From Nitrospira sp. UBA6493 (GTDB taxonomy: Bacteria > Nitrospirota > Nitrospiria > Nitrospirales > Nitrospiraceae), in NCBI GenBank assembly GCA_002435325.1, contig DJMJ01000002.1, positions 52,793-116,792 on the forward strand: 64,000 nucleotides of DNA, read 5' to 3'. This document shows, piece after piece, positions 23,002 through 31,245 of this stretch. The notes under the pieces are model-generated. The model was not told the DNA's origin and ran no database searches. It saw nothing but the letters and a program-made list of their open reading frames with translations. The position numbers and the translations under genes were made by a program. How positions within the stretch are numbered: position 1 is the stretch's first letter; every line of letters begins with the position of its first letter.

Positions 23002-24498
23002 CTAGCCGCCAAAGGGAGAAGCCGGGGGAATCATGGTGGAGGCGGGGGCTCCAATATGGGAAAACATCATGGTGGCCGATACGACCCAGTCGATGAAGGG
23101 CTGGGGGTAGATGCCGATCAGCAGCGTACCGGCGAGGCTGATATAGACCACGACTTTGAGAGGCGTTGAAATAGTGATGGGAGTGGGATCGTTCGGTTCA
23201 GCGATGTACATTTTCTTCACCACGATGAGGTAATAGTACATCGAGATGACAATGTTGATCAGGCCGACGGTAATCAGCGTATAGAGCCCCTCTTTAATTG
23301 CCGCGACAAAGATATAGAGTTTGCCGATAAATCCGGCCAGCGGCGGGACTCCGGCCAAGGACAGGAGAAAGAGCAGCATGGAGAAGGCCAGAAACGGAGA
23401 CCGGCGGTTCAGGCCGCTGTAGTCGTCGATTTCTTCGCTTCCGATAGCATGGCTGACGGCGATAATCACCGCGAACGCGCCGATATTCGCAAAGAGATAG
23501 GTCAGCAGATAAAACAGAATCGCATCGTTGCTCATTTTGGTTCCGGCAGCCAGTCCGATAAGGACATTGCCGATTTGCGCGATGCCGGAGTAGGCCAGAA
23601 GGCGTTTGATGTTCTTTTGCGCGATGGCCACGATATTGGCATAGGTCATCGAGAGAACCGATGTCGCCGCGAGCAATACGACCCACATGGGTTTAAAGGA
23701 GGCCAGCGCGACGAAGAACATGCGCAGGAGAATGGCAAAGGCCGCGCCTTTCGGAGCGATGGAAAGGAACGCGGTTACAGGCGTGGGCGATCCGTGGTAC
23801 GTGTCGGGAATCCAGGAGTGGAACGGCACGGCGCCGATTTTGAATCCAAGCGCGGCAAAGATCAGCAGAAACCCGATGATCAGACCGGGAGTTGGTTGGG
23901 CCGATGTCATGTCGGAGAAGACGAGTTTCCCGGTTTCTCCATATACCAGGCTGATACCGTAGGCGAGCAGTCCTGCCGCAAAGACGCCAAGGATAAAGAA
24001 TTTTAGTCCGGCTTCGTTCGAGGCCACATCGTCGCGAAGGTAGGCTACGAGTACATAGAATCCGAAGGTCGAGAATTCCAATGTCACGAAGAGTGACAGG
24101 AGATCGTTGGCGGACGCCATGAACATCATGCCGAGGGCCGACATGACGATCAGAAAGTAATATTCGCCTCTGAAGAAGGCGAACTTCTGGACATATTCGA
24201 TGGAAGCGAGAATGACGAGGATACTCGCTCCGACGATGAACATTTTGAAAAATAGGGCCATCCGGTCGAGGACGTACATATTGGCGAAAAGCGTCCCCGT
24301 GATATTGCTGATATCGAGCCACGTCAGGCAGCCGAGCGTCGCCACGAGGCCGGCAATGCTGAAATAGGCTAGCTGTTCCTTGGGTAAGCGCGGGAATGCA
24401 AAGTCGGCAATCAAGACAAGGCAGAGCCAAACGGTCAGCACAATCTCCGGGAGGAGGAGCAGGAGATCCGACAGCGACATGTTCAATTCAAAATTCAT
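23002..24498 (-). CDS. nuoN: NADH-quinone oxidoreductase subunit N
   Basis: Antiporter-like proton-pumping subunit of complex I with about 14 membrane helices (498 aa, usual length). Both buried lysines expected in the channel can be seen: FKIGAVPFHSWIPDTYHGS (broken helix 7) and FLSIAPKGAAFAILLR (helix 8). The segment GVPPLAGFIGKLYIFVAA is also typical. It is the last gene of the nuo operon, with 30 bases between it and the upstream nuoM. The protein lies in the cytoplasmic membrane. Confidence 0.97.
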   Translation of the reverse strand: MNFELNMSLSDLLLLLPEIVLTVWLCLVLIADFAFPRLPKEQLAYFSIAGLVATLGCLTWLDISNITGTLFANMYVLDRMALFFKMFIVGASILVILASIEYVQKFAFFRGEYYFLIVMSALGMMFMASANDLLSLFVTLEFSTFGFYVLVAYLRDDVASNEAGLKFFILGVFAAGLLAYGISLVYGETGKLVFSDMTSAQPTPGLIIGFLLIFAALGFKIGAVPFHSWIPDTYHGSPTPVTAFLSIAPKGAAFAILLRMFFVALASFKPMWVVLLAATSVLSMTYANIVAIAQKNIKRLLAYSGIAQIGNVLIGLAAGTKMSNDAILFYLLTYLFANIGAFAVIIAVSHAIGSEEIDDYSGLNRRSPFLAFSMLLFLLSLAGVPPLAGFIGKLYIFVAAIKEGLYTLITVGLINIVISMYYYLIVVKKMYIAEPNDPTPITISTPLKVVVYISLAGTLLIGIYPQPFIDWVVSATMMFSHIGAPASTMIPPASPFGG

Positions 24499-24528
24499 AG
24501 TCTCGATTCGTACATCGTCAGACGTACC

Positions 24529-26205
24529 CTATTCTGTCATCCGTTCCGGTTGAAGCTGTACACCGCGTGCAGCCAATTGTTCTTGCACCGATGGACTCGG
24601 GGAATCGATGGCTGGGGCGGATGCCACCGGCACGACGTGTGTGATCCTGGCAATGAGTGGATCGACCCCTGAGCGGACGACATTGTATAAGTGCATGGGG
24701 AAGAGCCCAAATCCCACGCTCACGGAGATCATGATGAGCAGGGGAAGACGATCTACCGCTGAAACGGCATCGTGGGAGTGGCTGTATTTTTGATCCATCG
24801 GGCCATAGAACAAGCCGCGCATCATTTTAAAGAGATAGGCAAGCGTGAGGACGATACCGAGCACGGCGACCACGACTTGGAATGGATACTTGTTCCAGCT
24901 CCCTACGATGATCATGACTTCGGCGATGAAATTGACGGTGCCGGGCATACCGATTGAGGCCATGCAGCCGACGACAAAACAACCGGAGATAAAGGGCATC
25001 TTGTTCGACAGGCCGCCGAGCGATGGGATATCGCGCGTATGGGTCTGGTCGTAGACCCAGCCGGCCATCGCGAATAGCATACCGGTTGCCATCGCATGGG
25101 CGAACATATAGATGACGGCTCCGCTTAGGCTGATGTAGTCCAATGCCGCCATGCCCAGAAAGACGTAGCCCATGTGGCTGGAACTGGAATAGCCGATGAC
25201 GTATTTCGTGTCTTTGGCATAGAAGGCGACGAATCCGCCGTAAATAATGCTGAACATACAGAGCACGGCCGCCATCGGCATCATCTCGTGCGTCGTCTCC
25301 GGTAGAATTTCAAAGGCCACGCGAATAATCGAAAAATGTCCCAGCTTCATCAGTACGCCGGCGTGGAGCATGCTTGTCGCGGCTGGAGCCGCGGCATGGC
25401 CGACCGGCGACCAGGAATGCAGGGGCCAGAGCGGCGCAATCGATGCAAAGCCGAAAAATATGAGGACCCAGATAATCTTGTCGAGGGTGGTGCCCAGGAC
25501 CGGAATATTCATCAGGTGGGCCTGTTCGCGGAGGACAAGAATATCAAACGTATTCAGGCCTGAATACTTGTAGATCAGCAGGATGCCCATGAGTGCTGCG
25601 ACGGCAAAGGCCGAGAGAAACAGCACGAGCTTCATTGCGGCGTATTCTTTGCTGTTCGAGCCGAAATTGAAGATAAAGCCGACGGAGTCGCGCTGCTTGA
25701 GCCCCTCTGCGTCGGTCATTTCCAGATACTTCTTGGTGTGACTGCCCCACATCCCGAGGAGGAGATACATGGGGATAACGGACATTTCATAGAAGAAGTA
25801 GAGGAAGAAGAGATCCAGTGACATGAAGACGCCGATGGTGGCGGCGGCAAGAATCAGGATCCAGATATAGAATTCTTTCATCCGGTCTTTGACGTGCCAG
25901 GACACAAAGATTCCGGCGAACAAGAGGATAGATGAGGCGAGGACCAACGGAGTCCCGATGCCATCCACGCCGAGATACAGGGAGATGCCGAGCTGACGTG
26001 ACCATTCGAATTTCTGGACGAATTGAAACCCGCCTCTGACTGGGTCGTAGGCATAGAATAAATAGATGGACGCGATTAGTGAGACGAAGGCCGATCCGGC
26101 GGCGATTCCCCGAACGAGCATCGCCTGGCGGTTAGAGACAAAGATCAGCGCCAAGGCTCCAACGAACGGCGCGAATAGAATGTAGAGCAGTGCGTAGTCA
26201 CCCAT
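24529..26205 (-). CDS. nuoM: NADH-quinone oxidoreductase subunit M, second copy (558 aa)
   Basis: This is one of two tandem NuoM genes. The helix-5 glutamate is present (YFFYEMSVIPMYLLLGMWG), as are the helix-8 lysine (HAGVLMKLGHFSIIR) and helix-12 glutamate (NFIAEVMIIVGSW). In helix 7 the lysine expected in the FxKxPxxPxHxW motif is replaced: the sequence is GFASIAPLWPLHSWSP. The protein also has a roughly 30-residue insertion after helix 5 (KKYLEMTDAEGLKQRDS) and a long hydrophilic C-terminal tail (SPSVQEQLAARGVQLQPERM). It thus differs from the first NuoM and is probably the extra pump of a 2M-type complex I. Gene spacing to the other nuoM is 5 bases. Confidence 0.95.
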   Translation of the reverse strand: MGDYALLYILFAPFVGALALIFVSNRQAMLVRGIAAGSAFVSLIASIYLFYAYDPVRGGFQFVQKFEWSRQLGISLYLGVDGIGTPLVLASSILLFAGIFVSWHVKDRMKEFYIWILILAAATIGVFMSLDLFFLYFFYEMSVIPMYLLLGMWGSHTKKYLEMTDAEGLKQRDSVGFIFNFGSNSKEYAAMKLVLFLSAFAVAALMGILLIYKYSGLNTFDILVLREQAHLMNIPVLGTTLDKIIWVLIFFGFASIAPLWPLHSWSPVGHAAAPAATSMLHAGVLMKLGHFSIIRVAFEILPETTHEMMPMAAVLCMFSIIYGGFVAFYAKDTKYVIGYSSSSHMGYVFLGMAALDYISLSGAVIYMFAHAMATGMLFAMAGWVYDQTHTRDIPSLGGLSNKMPFISGCFVVGCMASIGMPGTVNFIAEVMIIVGSWNKYPFQVVVAVLGIVLTLAYLFKMMRGLFYGPMDQKYSHSHDAVSAVDRLPLLIMISVSVGFGLFPMHLYNVVRSGVDPLIARITHVVPVASAPAIDSPSPSVQEQLAARGVQLQPERMTE

Positions 26206-26210
26206 GGGTT

Positions 26211-27770
26211 CTAGTGGTCCTGTCGTTGAACGGAGTCAGTAAGCGATGCCACGGTGCCATGGTCCAGACGATCGACCAACGCCTGAATTGAGCCGTTCAT
26301 GATGCGCAGGAAGGGGGACGGATAGAGCCCGATCCAGAGAATCATCACGGACAGCGACACGGCGATAATCATTTCACGTAGTTGCAGGTCAGGCATGGTG
26401 CTCTTCACGGCTTTGCCCAGCGGGCCGAGAATGGCGCGTTCGTAGTACCAGAGAAAATAGGCCGCTCCGAAGACCACGCCGGTGACCGCGAAGGCGCCGT
26501 AGACCCAATTGGCTTTGAATGTGCCGAGAAGAATGAGAAATTCCCCCACGAATCCGTTCGTTCCCGGCAAGCCGATAGAAGCGAGGCCAATCAATAAAAA
26601 GTAACTGGCGAGGAGCGGGACTTGTTTTGCCATGCCTCCAAAGGCGGAGAGATGAGTTGTTTGTTGTCGAGAATAGAGAAATCCCGCTATGAAGAAAAGG
26701 CCGGCGGTGCTGAAGCCGAGGTTGATCATGGTCAGAAGGCTGCCTTGAAGCCCCTGATAATTGAGAGCAAAGAGTCCAATCACAATGAAGCCGAGATGGC
26801 TGATGCTGCTGAAGGCTAAGAGGCGGCGGAAGTCTGGCTGGATGAGTGCCATGATGGCCCCATACAGGATGGCGGCAATACCCAGGCACATGAGGATCGC
26901 CACTACAGTTTGGCTCTTGGACGCGTCCGGCAGGAGCGGGATACTGAAGCGCATGAAGCCGAAGGTTCCCAACTTGAGGCCGGCTAGCACTACGGACATC
27001 CCGATAGGTCCTTCGAGCAAGGCATCCGGAAGCCAGGTATGGAACGGAAATACTGGAGCCTTGAACGCAAATCCCATAAACATCAGCCAGAAAATCAATA
27101 TCTGCTGGCTGAGCGGGATGGGAACCGTTAACAGATCGAGCAAATCAAACGAATAGACTTGATCGGTATGATGGAGGACGGCCCATTGATGAAAGTTTAG
27201 ATTGAGTAGTGCGATTCCGACTAGCATAAAAACACTGCCGAGCAGCGTATAGAGTACATACTTCAGAGCTGCATAATGCCGTTCGGCTCCCCCACCCCAG
27301 AGCTTGATGAGGAAATAGCTGGGGATGAGCATCAATTCCCAGAAGACGAAGAAGAGGATCAGGTCTAGCGAAACGAAGACACCCATAGTCGTCGTCTCAA
27401 GCGCCAGGACGCACATCATGTACAGTTTGATTTGCTGGCGAATCGTATCCCACGAGTAGATTACTACCAGAACGGTCAGAAATGCGGTGAGTCCAACGAA
27501 GAGGACGCTGATTCCGTCAACGGCGAGGTGGTAGCTGATGCCGAGGCCAGGGATCCAGGAGGCATGCTCAGAAAACTGCATGGCGGCGGATTCTGGTACA
27601 AAGCGGATCAACACAAATATGGCGAGGGCCAATTCGACGAGGCTGATCGTAAGGGCCGAGGTTCGAACCATATCCTCGTCCTCGACGAGCCAGAGGACGG
27701 CTGCTCCGACAAGCGGGAGAAAGAGCAGGCAGGACAAAATGGGGAAACTGGCTGCGAGTTCTTCTAACAT
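26211..27770 (-). CDS. nuoM: NADH-quinone oxidoreductase subunit M, first copy (519 aa)
   Basis: Canonical NuoM: helix-5 glutamate in FFVFWELMLIPSYFLIKLWG, helix-7 lysine in GFAFKAPVFPFHTWLPDAL, helix-8 lysine in VLAGLKLGTFGFMRF and helix-12 glutamate in GTNGFVGEFLILLG. It pumps protons as one of the antiporter-like subunits in the membrane arm. It sits between nuoL and the second nuoM, in the order L-M-M-N. All channel residues are intact, in contrast to the next gene. Confidence 0.96.
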   Translation of the reverse strand: MLEELAASFPILSCLLFLPLVGAAVLWLVEDEDMVRTSALTISLVELALAIFVLIRFVPESAAMQFSEHASWIPGLGISYHLAVDGISVLFVGLTAFLTVLVVIYSWDTIRQQIKLYMMCVLALETTTMGVFVSLDLILFFVFWELMLIPSYFLIKLWGGGAERHYAALKYVLYTLLGSVFMLVGIALLNLNFHQWAVLHHTDQVYSFDLLDLLTVPIPLSQQILIFWLMFMGFAFKAPVFPFHTWLPDALLEGPIGMSVVLAGLKLGTFGFMRFSIPLLPDASKSQTVVAILMCLGIAAILYGAIMALIQPDFRRLLAFSSISHLGFIVIGLFALNYQGLQGSLLTMINLGFSTAGLFFIAGFLYSRQQTTHLSAFGGMAKQVPLLASYFLLIGLASIGLPGTNGFVGEFLILLGTFKANWVYGAFAVTGVVFGAAYFLWYYERAILGPLGKAVKSTMPDLQLREMIIAVSLSVMILWIGLYPSPFLRIMNGSIQALVDRLDHGTVASLTDSVQRQDH

Positions 27771-27806
27771 GGGTGCTGTGATGCCTCGATGATCATAGGA
27801 TCTTGC

Positions 27807-29783
27807 TTACAGTTGAATAATCAGTTGAACGACCAGCGCCAGGAGAAATAGTCCGGCGATTATCAGCGCGGCATAGTGATGGACCATGCCACTCTGAAGT
27901 CTGCGGCCTTGGCGTGCCGCCATATGGTTGCCGAGTCCAATGACATTGAGACCGGCGTAGACGACATATTTTTCGATCCATGTGGATCCGGCAGAGCCCC
28001 AATCGGCCATCAGCGCCACCCCGCGAACAAGGCCATCGATGATGGTGCGATCAAACCAATCAAGCAATTCGCCGAGGCGCTTGGTCGGTTCGACAAAGAG
28101 GAAGTCATAGAGTTCATCGACGTAATACTTATTGAGCAATGTGTTATAGGCTCCGGCAAACTTGGTGCTCCAGGATTCGGCTGTTGCCGGGCTGGCGCTA
28201 TAGAGAAAATGTGCAAGGCCCCATCCGAGTAGGGCAATTCCGGTAGCGGCTCCCATGAGGAGCAAGATGAGTCCGGCGCTCGCCTCATGTTCTCCTGCCA
28301 CCGCAGCTACCGGTGCGAGGAATCCATGCAACCATCCATGATCCGGCGGGAAACCTAAAATCAGTCCCCCCAGCACAGAGAGCACGCCCAGTGCCATTAA
28401 GGGTCCGACCATCACCATCGGCGATTCGTGCACATGTTCTTCCGTGTGGTGGTCCATACGTGATGGTCCGTAGAACGTCAGATAGGTGAGGCGGAACATA
28501 TAAAAAGAGGTTAAGAAGGCGCCGACCGCAGCCATTGTGTAATACAGGTAGTGGTGATTGACGAAGGCATGACCCATGATCTCATCTTTGCTCCAGAATC
28601 CGGCCAGTGGCGGAAGGCCGGCAATGGCAATGGTGCCGATGAGAAAGAGTCGATAGGTCCAGGGAATCTTTTTGCTCAGCCCGCCCATCTTCCGGATGTC
28701 CTGCTCACCTGATAAGGCATGAATCACGGATCCGGCCGAGAGGAACAAGAGAGCCTTAAAAAATGCGTGGGTCATGACGTGGAATACCGCGGCGGTATAG
28801 GCGCCGATGCCGCAGCCGAGGAACATGTACCCGAGCTGACTGACGGTGGAATACGCAAGGACGCGTTTAATGTCGGTCTGTACCAGGCCGATCGTGGCGG
28901 CAAAGAGGGCGGTGCATCCGCCGACCACCGCGACGATTTCCATGGCGATCGGCGACATATCAAAAATCGCATGGTTGCGCACGATCATATAGACACCCGC
29001 AGTCACCATGGTGGCCGCATGAATGAGCGCGCTGACGGGAGTCGGCCCCTCCATGGCGTCCGGTAGCCAGGTATAGAGCGGCAATTGGGCGGATTTGCCA
29101 ACGGCGCCGATCAAGAGACAGAGGGCAATGGCGGTGGCCATTTCAGGGGAGAGTTGGCTGACTTGTGCCATGACCTTCGTATAGTCGAGGGTCTTGAAAT
29201 TGATAAATACCAGGAAGATAGCCAAGAGAAACCCGGCATCGCCGATCCGGTTCACGACGAAGGCTTTTGAGGCGGCTTTCGCGGCGGAGACCTTATCGTA
29301 ATAGTAGCCGATCAAAAGATAGGAGCAGAGTCCGACTCCTTCCCATCCGATGAAGAGCACCACGTAATTGTTGCCCATTACGAGCAACAACATCGAGACC
29401 ATGAACAGGTTCATATAGGTGAAGAAACGGGTGAACCCGTCTTCCCCGTGCATATAGCCGACGGAATAGACGTGAATCAGGAAGCCGACACCGGTGACGA
29501 CGAGGAGCCAGACGCAGGTCAAGGGATCGACCAGGTAGGCGAGGTTGATCGTGAGATCCCCGCCAAAGATCCATTGATAGGCAATGACTTCGTGCGAGAC
29601 TCGTGAACTGAGGACGTCGGCGAACACGCCGATCACACACAGAAAGGAGAGGGCCACGGAGCCCCAGGCTAGACGGTGTGCGATCTCGTGGGAATACCGG
29701 CTGCCGAAGAGACCGTTGGAAATCACGGCCAGTAACGGAAACACCGGAATGAGCTTGATGAGCAGATCAGTTAAATCAAACAC
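27807..29783 (-). CDS. nuoL: NADH-quinone oxidoreductase subunit L (658 aa)
   Basis: Distal proton-pumping subunit with 16 membrane helices and the long lateral helix at its C-terminal end. Visible motifs are GWEGVGLCSYLLIGYYYDK (helix 5 Glu), VGKSAQLPLYTWLPDAMEGP (helix 7 Lys), SALIHAATMVTAGVYMI and GLPPLAGFWSKDEIM. At 658 aa it is somewhat longer than the E. coli protein (613). A longer lateral arm would be expected if it must reach past two NuoM subunits, but the extra length has not been localised here. It overlaps no neighbour; nuoK ends 1 base upstream. Confidence 0.96.
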   Translation of the reverse strand: MFDLTDLLIKLIPVFPLLAVISNGLFGSRYSHEIAHRLAWGSVALSFLCVIGVFADVLSSRVSHEVIAYQWIFGGDLTINLAYLVDPLTCVWLLVVTGVGFLIHVYSVGYMHGEDGFTRFFTYMNLFMVSMLLLVMGNNYVVLFIGWEGVGLCSYLLIGYYYDKVSAAKAASKAFVVNRIGDAGFLLAIFLVFINFKTLDYTKVMAQVSQLSPEMATAIALCLLIGAVGKSAQLPLYTWLPDAMEGPTPVSALIHAATMVTAGVYMIVRNHAIFDMSPIAMEIVAVVGGCTALFAATIGLVQTDIKRVLAYSTVSQLGYMFLGCGIGAYTAAVFHVMTHAFFKALLFLSAGSVIHALSGEQDIRKMGGLSKKIPWTYRLFLIGTIAIAGLPPLAGFWSKDEIMGHAFVNHHYLYYTMAAVGAFLTSFYMFRLTYLTFYGPSRMDHHTEEHVHESPMVMVGPLMALGVLSVLGGLILGFPPDHGWLHGFLAPVAAVAGEHEASAGLILLLMGAATGIALLGWGLAHFLYSASPATAESWSTKFAGAYNTLLNKYYVDELYDFLFVEPTKRLGELLDWFDRTIIDGLVRGVALMADWGSAGSTWIEKYVVYAGLNVIGLGNHMAARQGRRLQSGMVHHYAALIIAGLFLLALVVQLIIQL

Positions 29784-29784
29784 G

Positions 29785-30087
29785 TTACCACTTCAATAGG
29801 TTCATTTCGTCGACGTTGGTTGAAAGCTTGCCACGGAAGACCACGATGATAATGGCCAATCCCACTGCCGCTTCTCCGGCGGCGATCGCGATGATGAACA
29901 ATGCCACTAGCTGGCCGGCCATGGACTCCAGGTAATGGGAGAACGCCACCAGATTGATATTTGCCGCGTTCAGCATAATCTCGACGGACATGAGCACGAT
30001 AATAAAATTCCGCCGGATCAGCACTCCAAGGAGTCCGGTGAGGAAGAGGATCGTGCTGACGGCGACATAGGCGGATAAAGGAATCAT
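29785..30087 (-). CDS. nuoK: NADH-quinone oxidoreductase subunit K
   Basis: Small three-helix subunit (100 aa). The conserved membrane glutamates of the E-channel are seen in LMSVEIMLNAANINLVAFS (Glu in helix 2) and AIAAGEAAVGLAIIIVVFRG (Glu in helix 3). It links the quinone site with the antiporter-like subunits. It sits 3 bases after nuoJ and 1 base before nuoL in the operon. Confidence 0.96.
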   Translation of the reverse strand: MIPLSAYVAVSTILFLTGLLGVLIRRNFIIVLMSVEIMLNAANINLVAFSHYLESMAGQLVALFIIAIAAGEAAVGLAIIIVVFRGKLSTNVDEMNLLKW

Positions 30088-30090
30088 GCG

Positions 30091-30612
30091 TCAGTCTTTT
30101 CCCGCATCGATCGGTTTAGGCGTCTTGGCCAGCACGATGGCGCCGATAATGGCGCCGAGCAGGAAGACACCGACAATTTCAAATTGCAGCAGATAGTCGC
30201 TGAACATCTTGATACCAACGGCTGCCGTATCCCCGTCTTGCAAAATCGCCACGGTAGGAGCCGTACCTTTCGCCCCGGCATAGGGCGACTTTACGAGCAA
30301 ATACAAAACATAGAGCGAGCCCAGGACCGCCGGCCCCAGATAGTAGAGATAGGTCGAGTGAAAATAGCGTTCGTCCGTTTTGAGATTGAGCAACATGAGT
30401 ACGAAGAGGTAGAGCACGAGGATCGCGCCGGCATAGACCACCACTTGAACAGCCCAGAGAAATTCCGCATTCAGCAGGACGAATAAACCAGACACATGGA
30501 GCAACAGGGCAAGCAGCGCCAATCCGCAATGAACGGGATTCTTGAGGGCGACGGTCAGTACGGCGGCAGCAATACTCACCAGTGCGAAATACGAAAAAAA
30601 GACAGCAATCAT
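30091..30612 (-). CDS. nuoJ: NADH-quinone oxidoreductase subunit J
   Basis: Membrane subunit with five helices (173 aa). Conserved parts include NPVHCGLALLALLLHVSGLF, LNAEFLWAVQVVVYAGAILV and VLYLFVLMLLNL. It contributes to the junction between the quinone cavity and the proton path. It is coupled to nuoI (9 bases) and nuoK (3 bases). Confidence 0.95.
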   Translation of the reverse strand: MIAVFFSYFALVSIAAAVLTVALKNPVHCGLALLALLLHVSGLFVLLNAEFLWAVQVVVYAGAILVLYLFVLMLLNLKTDERYFHSTYLYYLGPAVLGSLYVLYLLVKSPYAGAKGTAPTVAILQDGDTAAVGIKMFSDYLLQFEIVGVFLLGAIIGAIVLAKTPKPIDAGKD

Positions 30613-30621
30613 GTTTCCTGC

Positions 30622-31209
30622 TCAGCTCAAATGCTTGGGAGTCGATTGCGTCGGCTTGATAACCGACTGCGGGAAATAATACCGGTACTCGCGACTCTCC
30701 TCGACATTCTTTTCCTGGTTATGGGCATAGAGGTATTTTTTCGCATCTTCTAAGTGGCGCTCGCCTATTTCATAGAGGCGTTTCTTGTCGAATAGAAGGG
30801 TGCGCTTGTCGTGCGTGGAAAATTCATACATCTTGGTCATGGCCAGCGCGTTAACGGGGCAGGCCTCCACGCAATAGCCGCAAAACACGCATTTCGTGAT
30901 GTCGATATAAAATTCGCTGGCGTAGCGTTGCAGGGGGCGATCCTTATCCTCGGCGCTCACAACCTTGATGCAATGCGAGGGGCAGGCGGCTTCACAGAGG
31001 TCACAGCCGACGCAACGTTCCCGCTTATCGTCGTACCGGAGCAGGCTCAGCGCCCCGCGGTGCGTATCCGGCAGCGTGCGTTGCTCCCGAGGATACTGAA
31101 ACGTGATCGGTTTATGGAACATATGGCGAAAAGTCACCTTCATGGCGTCCCAGATTTCGTAGAACAAGGCGGCATGAAGAATCTTCTTGGTTAACGCGGC
31201 GACACTCAT
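30622..31209 (-). CDS. nuoI: NADH-quinone oxidoreductase subunit I
   Basis: Ferredoxin-like subunit that carries clusters N6a and N6b between NuoG and NuoB. Two classical 4Fe-4S motifs are visible, CVGCDLCEAACPSHCIKV (residues 63-80) and CVFCGYCVEACPVNALAM (about 107-124). At 195 aa it has a C-terminal extension (NQEKNVEESREYRYYFPQS) over the minimal protein. It follows nuoG directly; the usual nuoH gene between them is missing. Confidence 0.95.
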   Translation of the reverse strand: MSVAALTKKILHAALFYEIWDAMKVTFRHMFHKPITFQYPREQRTLPDTHRGALSLLRYDDKRERCVGCDLCEAACPSHCIKVVSAEDKDRPLQRYASEFYIDITKCVFCGYCVEACPVNALAMTKMYEFSTHDKRTLLFDKKRLYEIGERHLEDAKKYLYAHNQEKNVEESREYRYYFPQSVIKPTQSTPKHLS

Positions 31210-31245
31210 CGTAGGCTCCTGCCTTGCGGAATCATCCGGCGATTC

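Noticed and set aside
31210..31245. A hidden nuoH gene between nuoG and nuoI
   Set aside because: Only 36 bases separate the two genes, and no frame in the operon shows NuoH membrane or quinone motifs.
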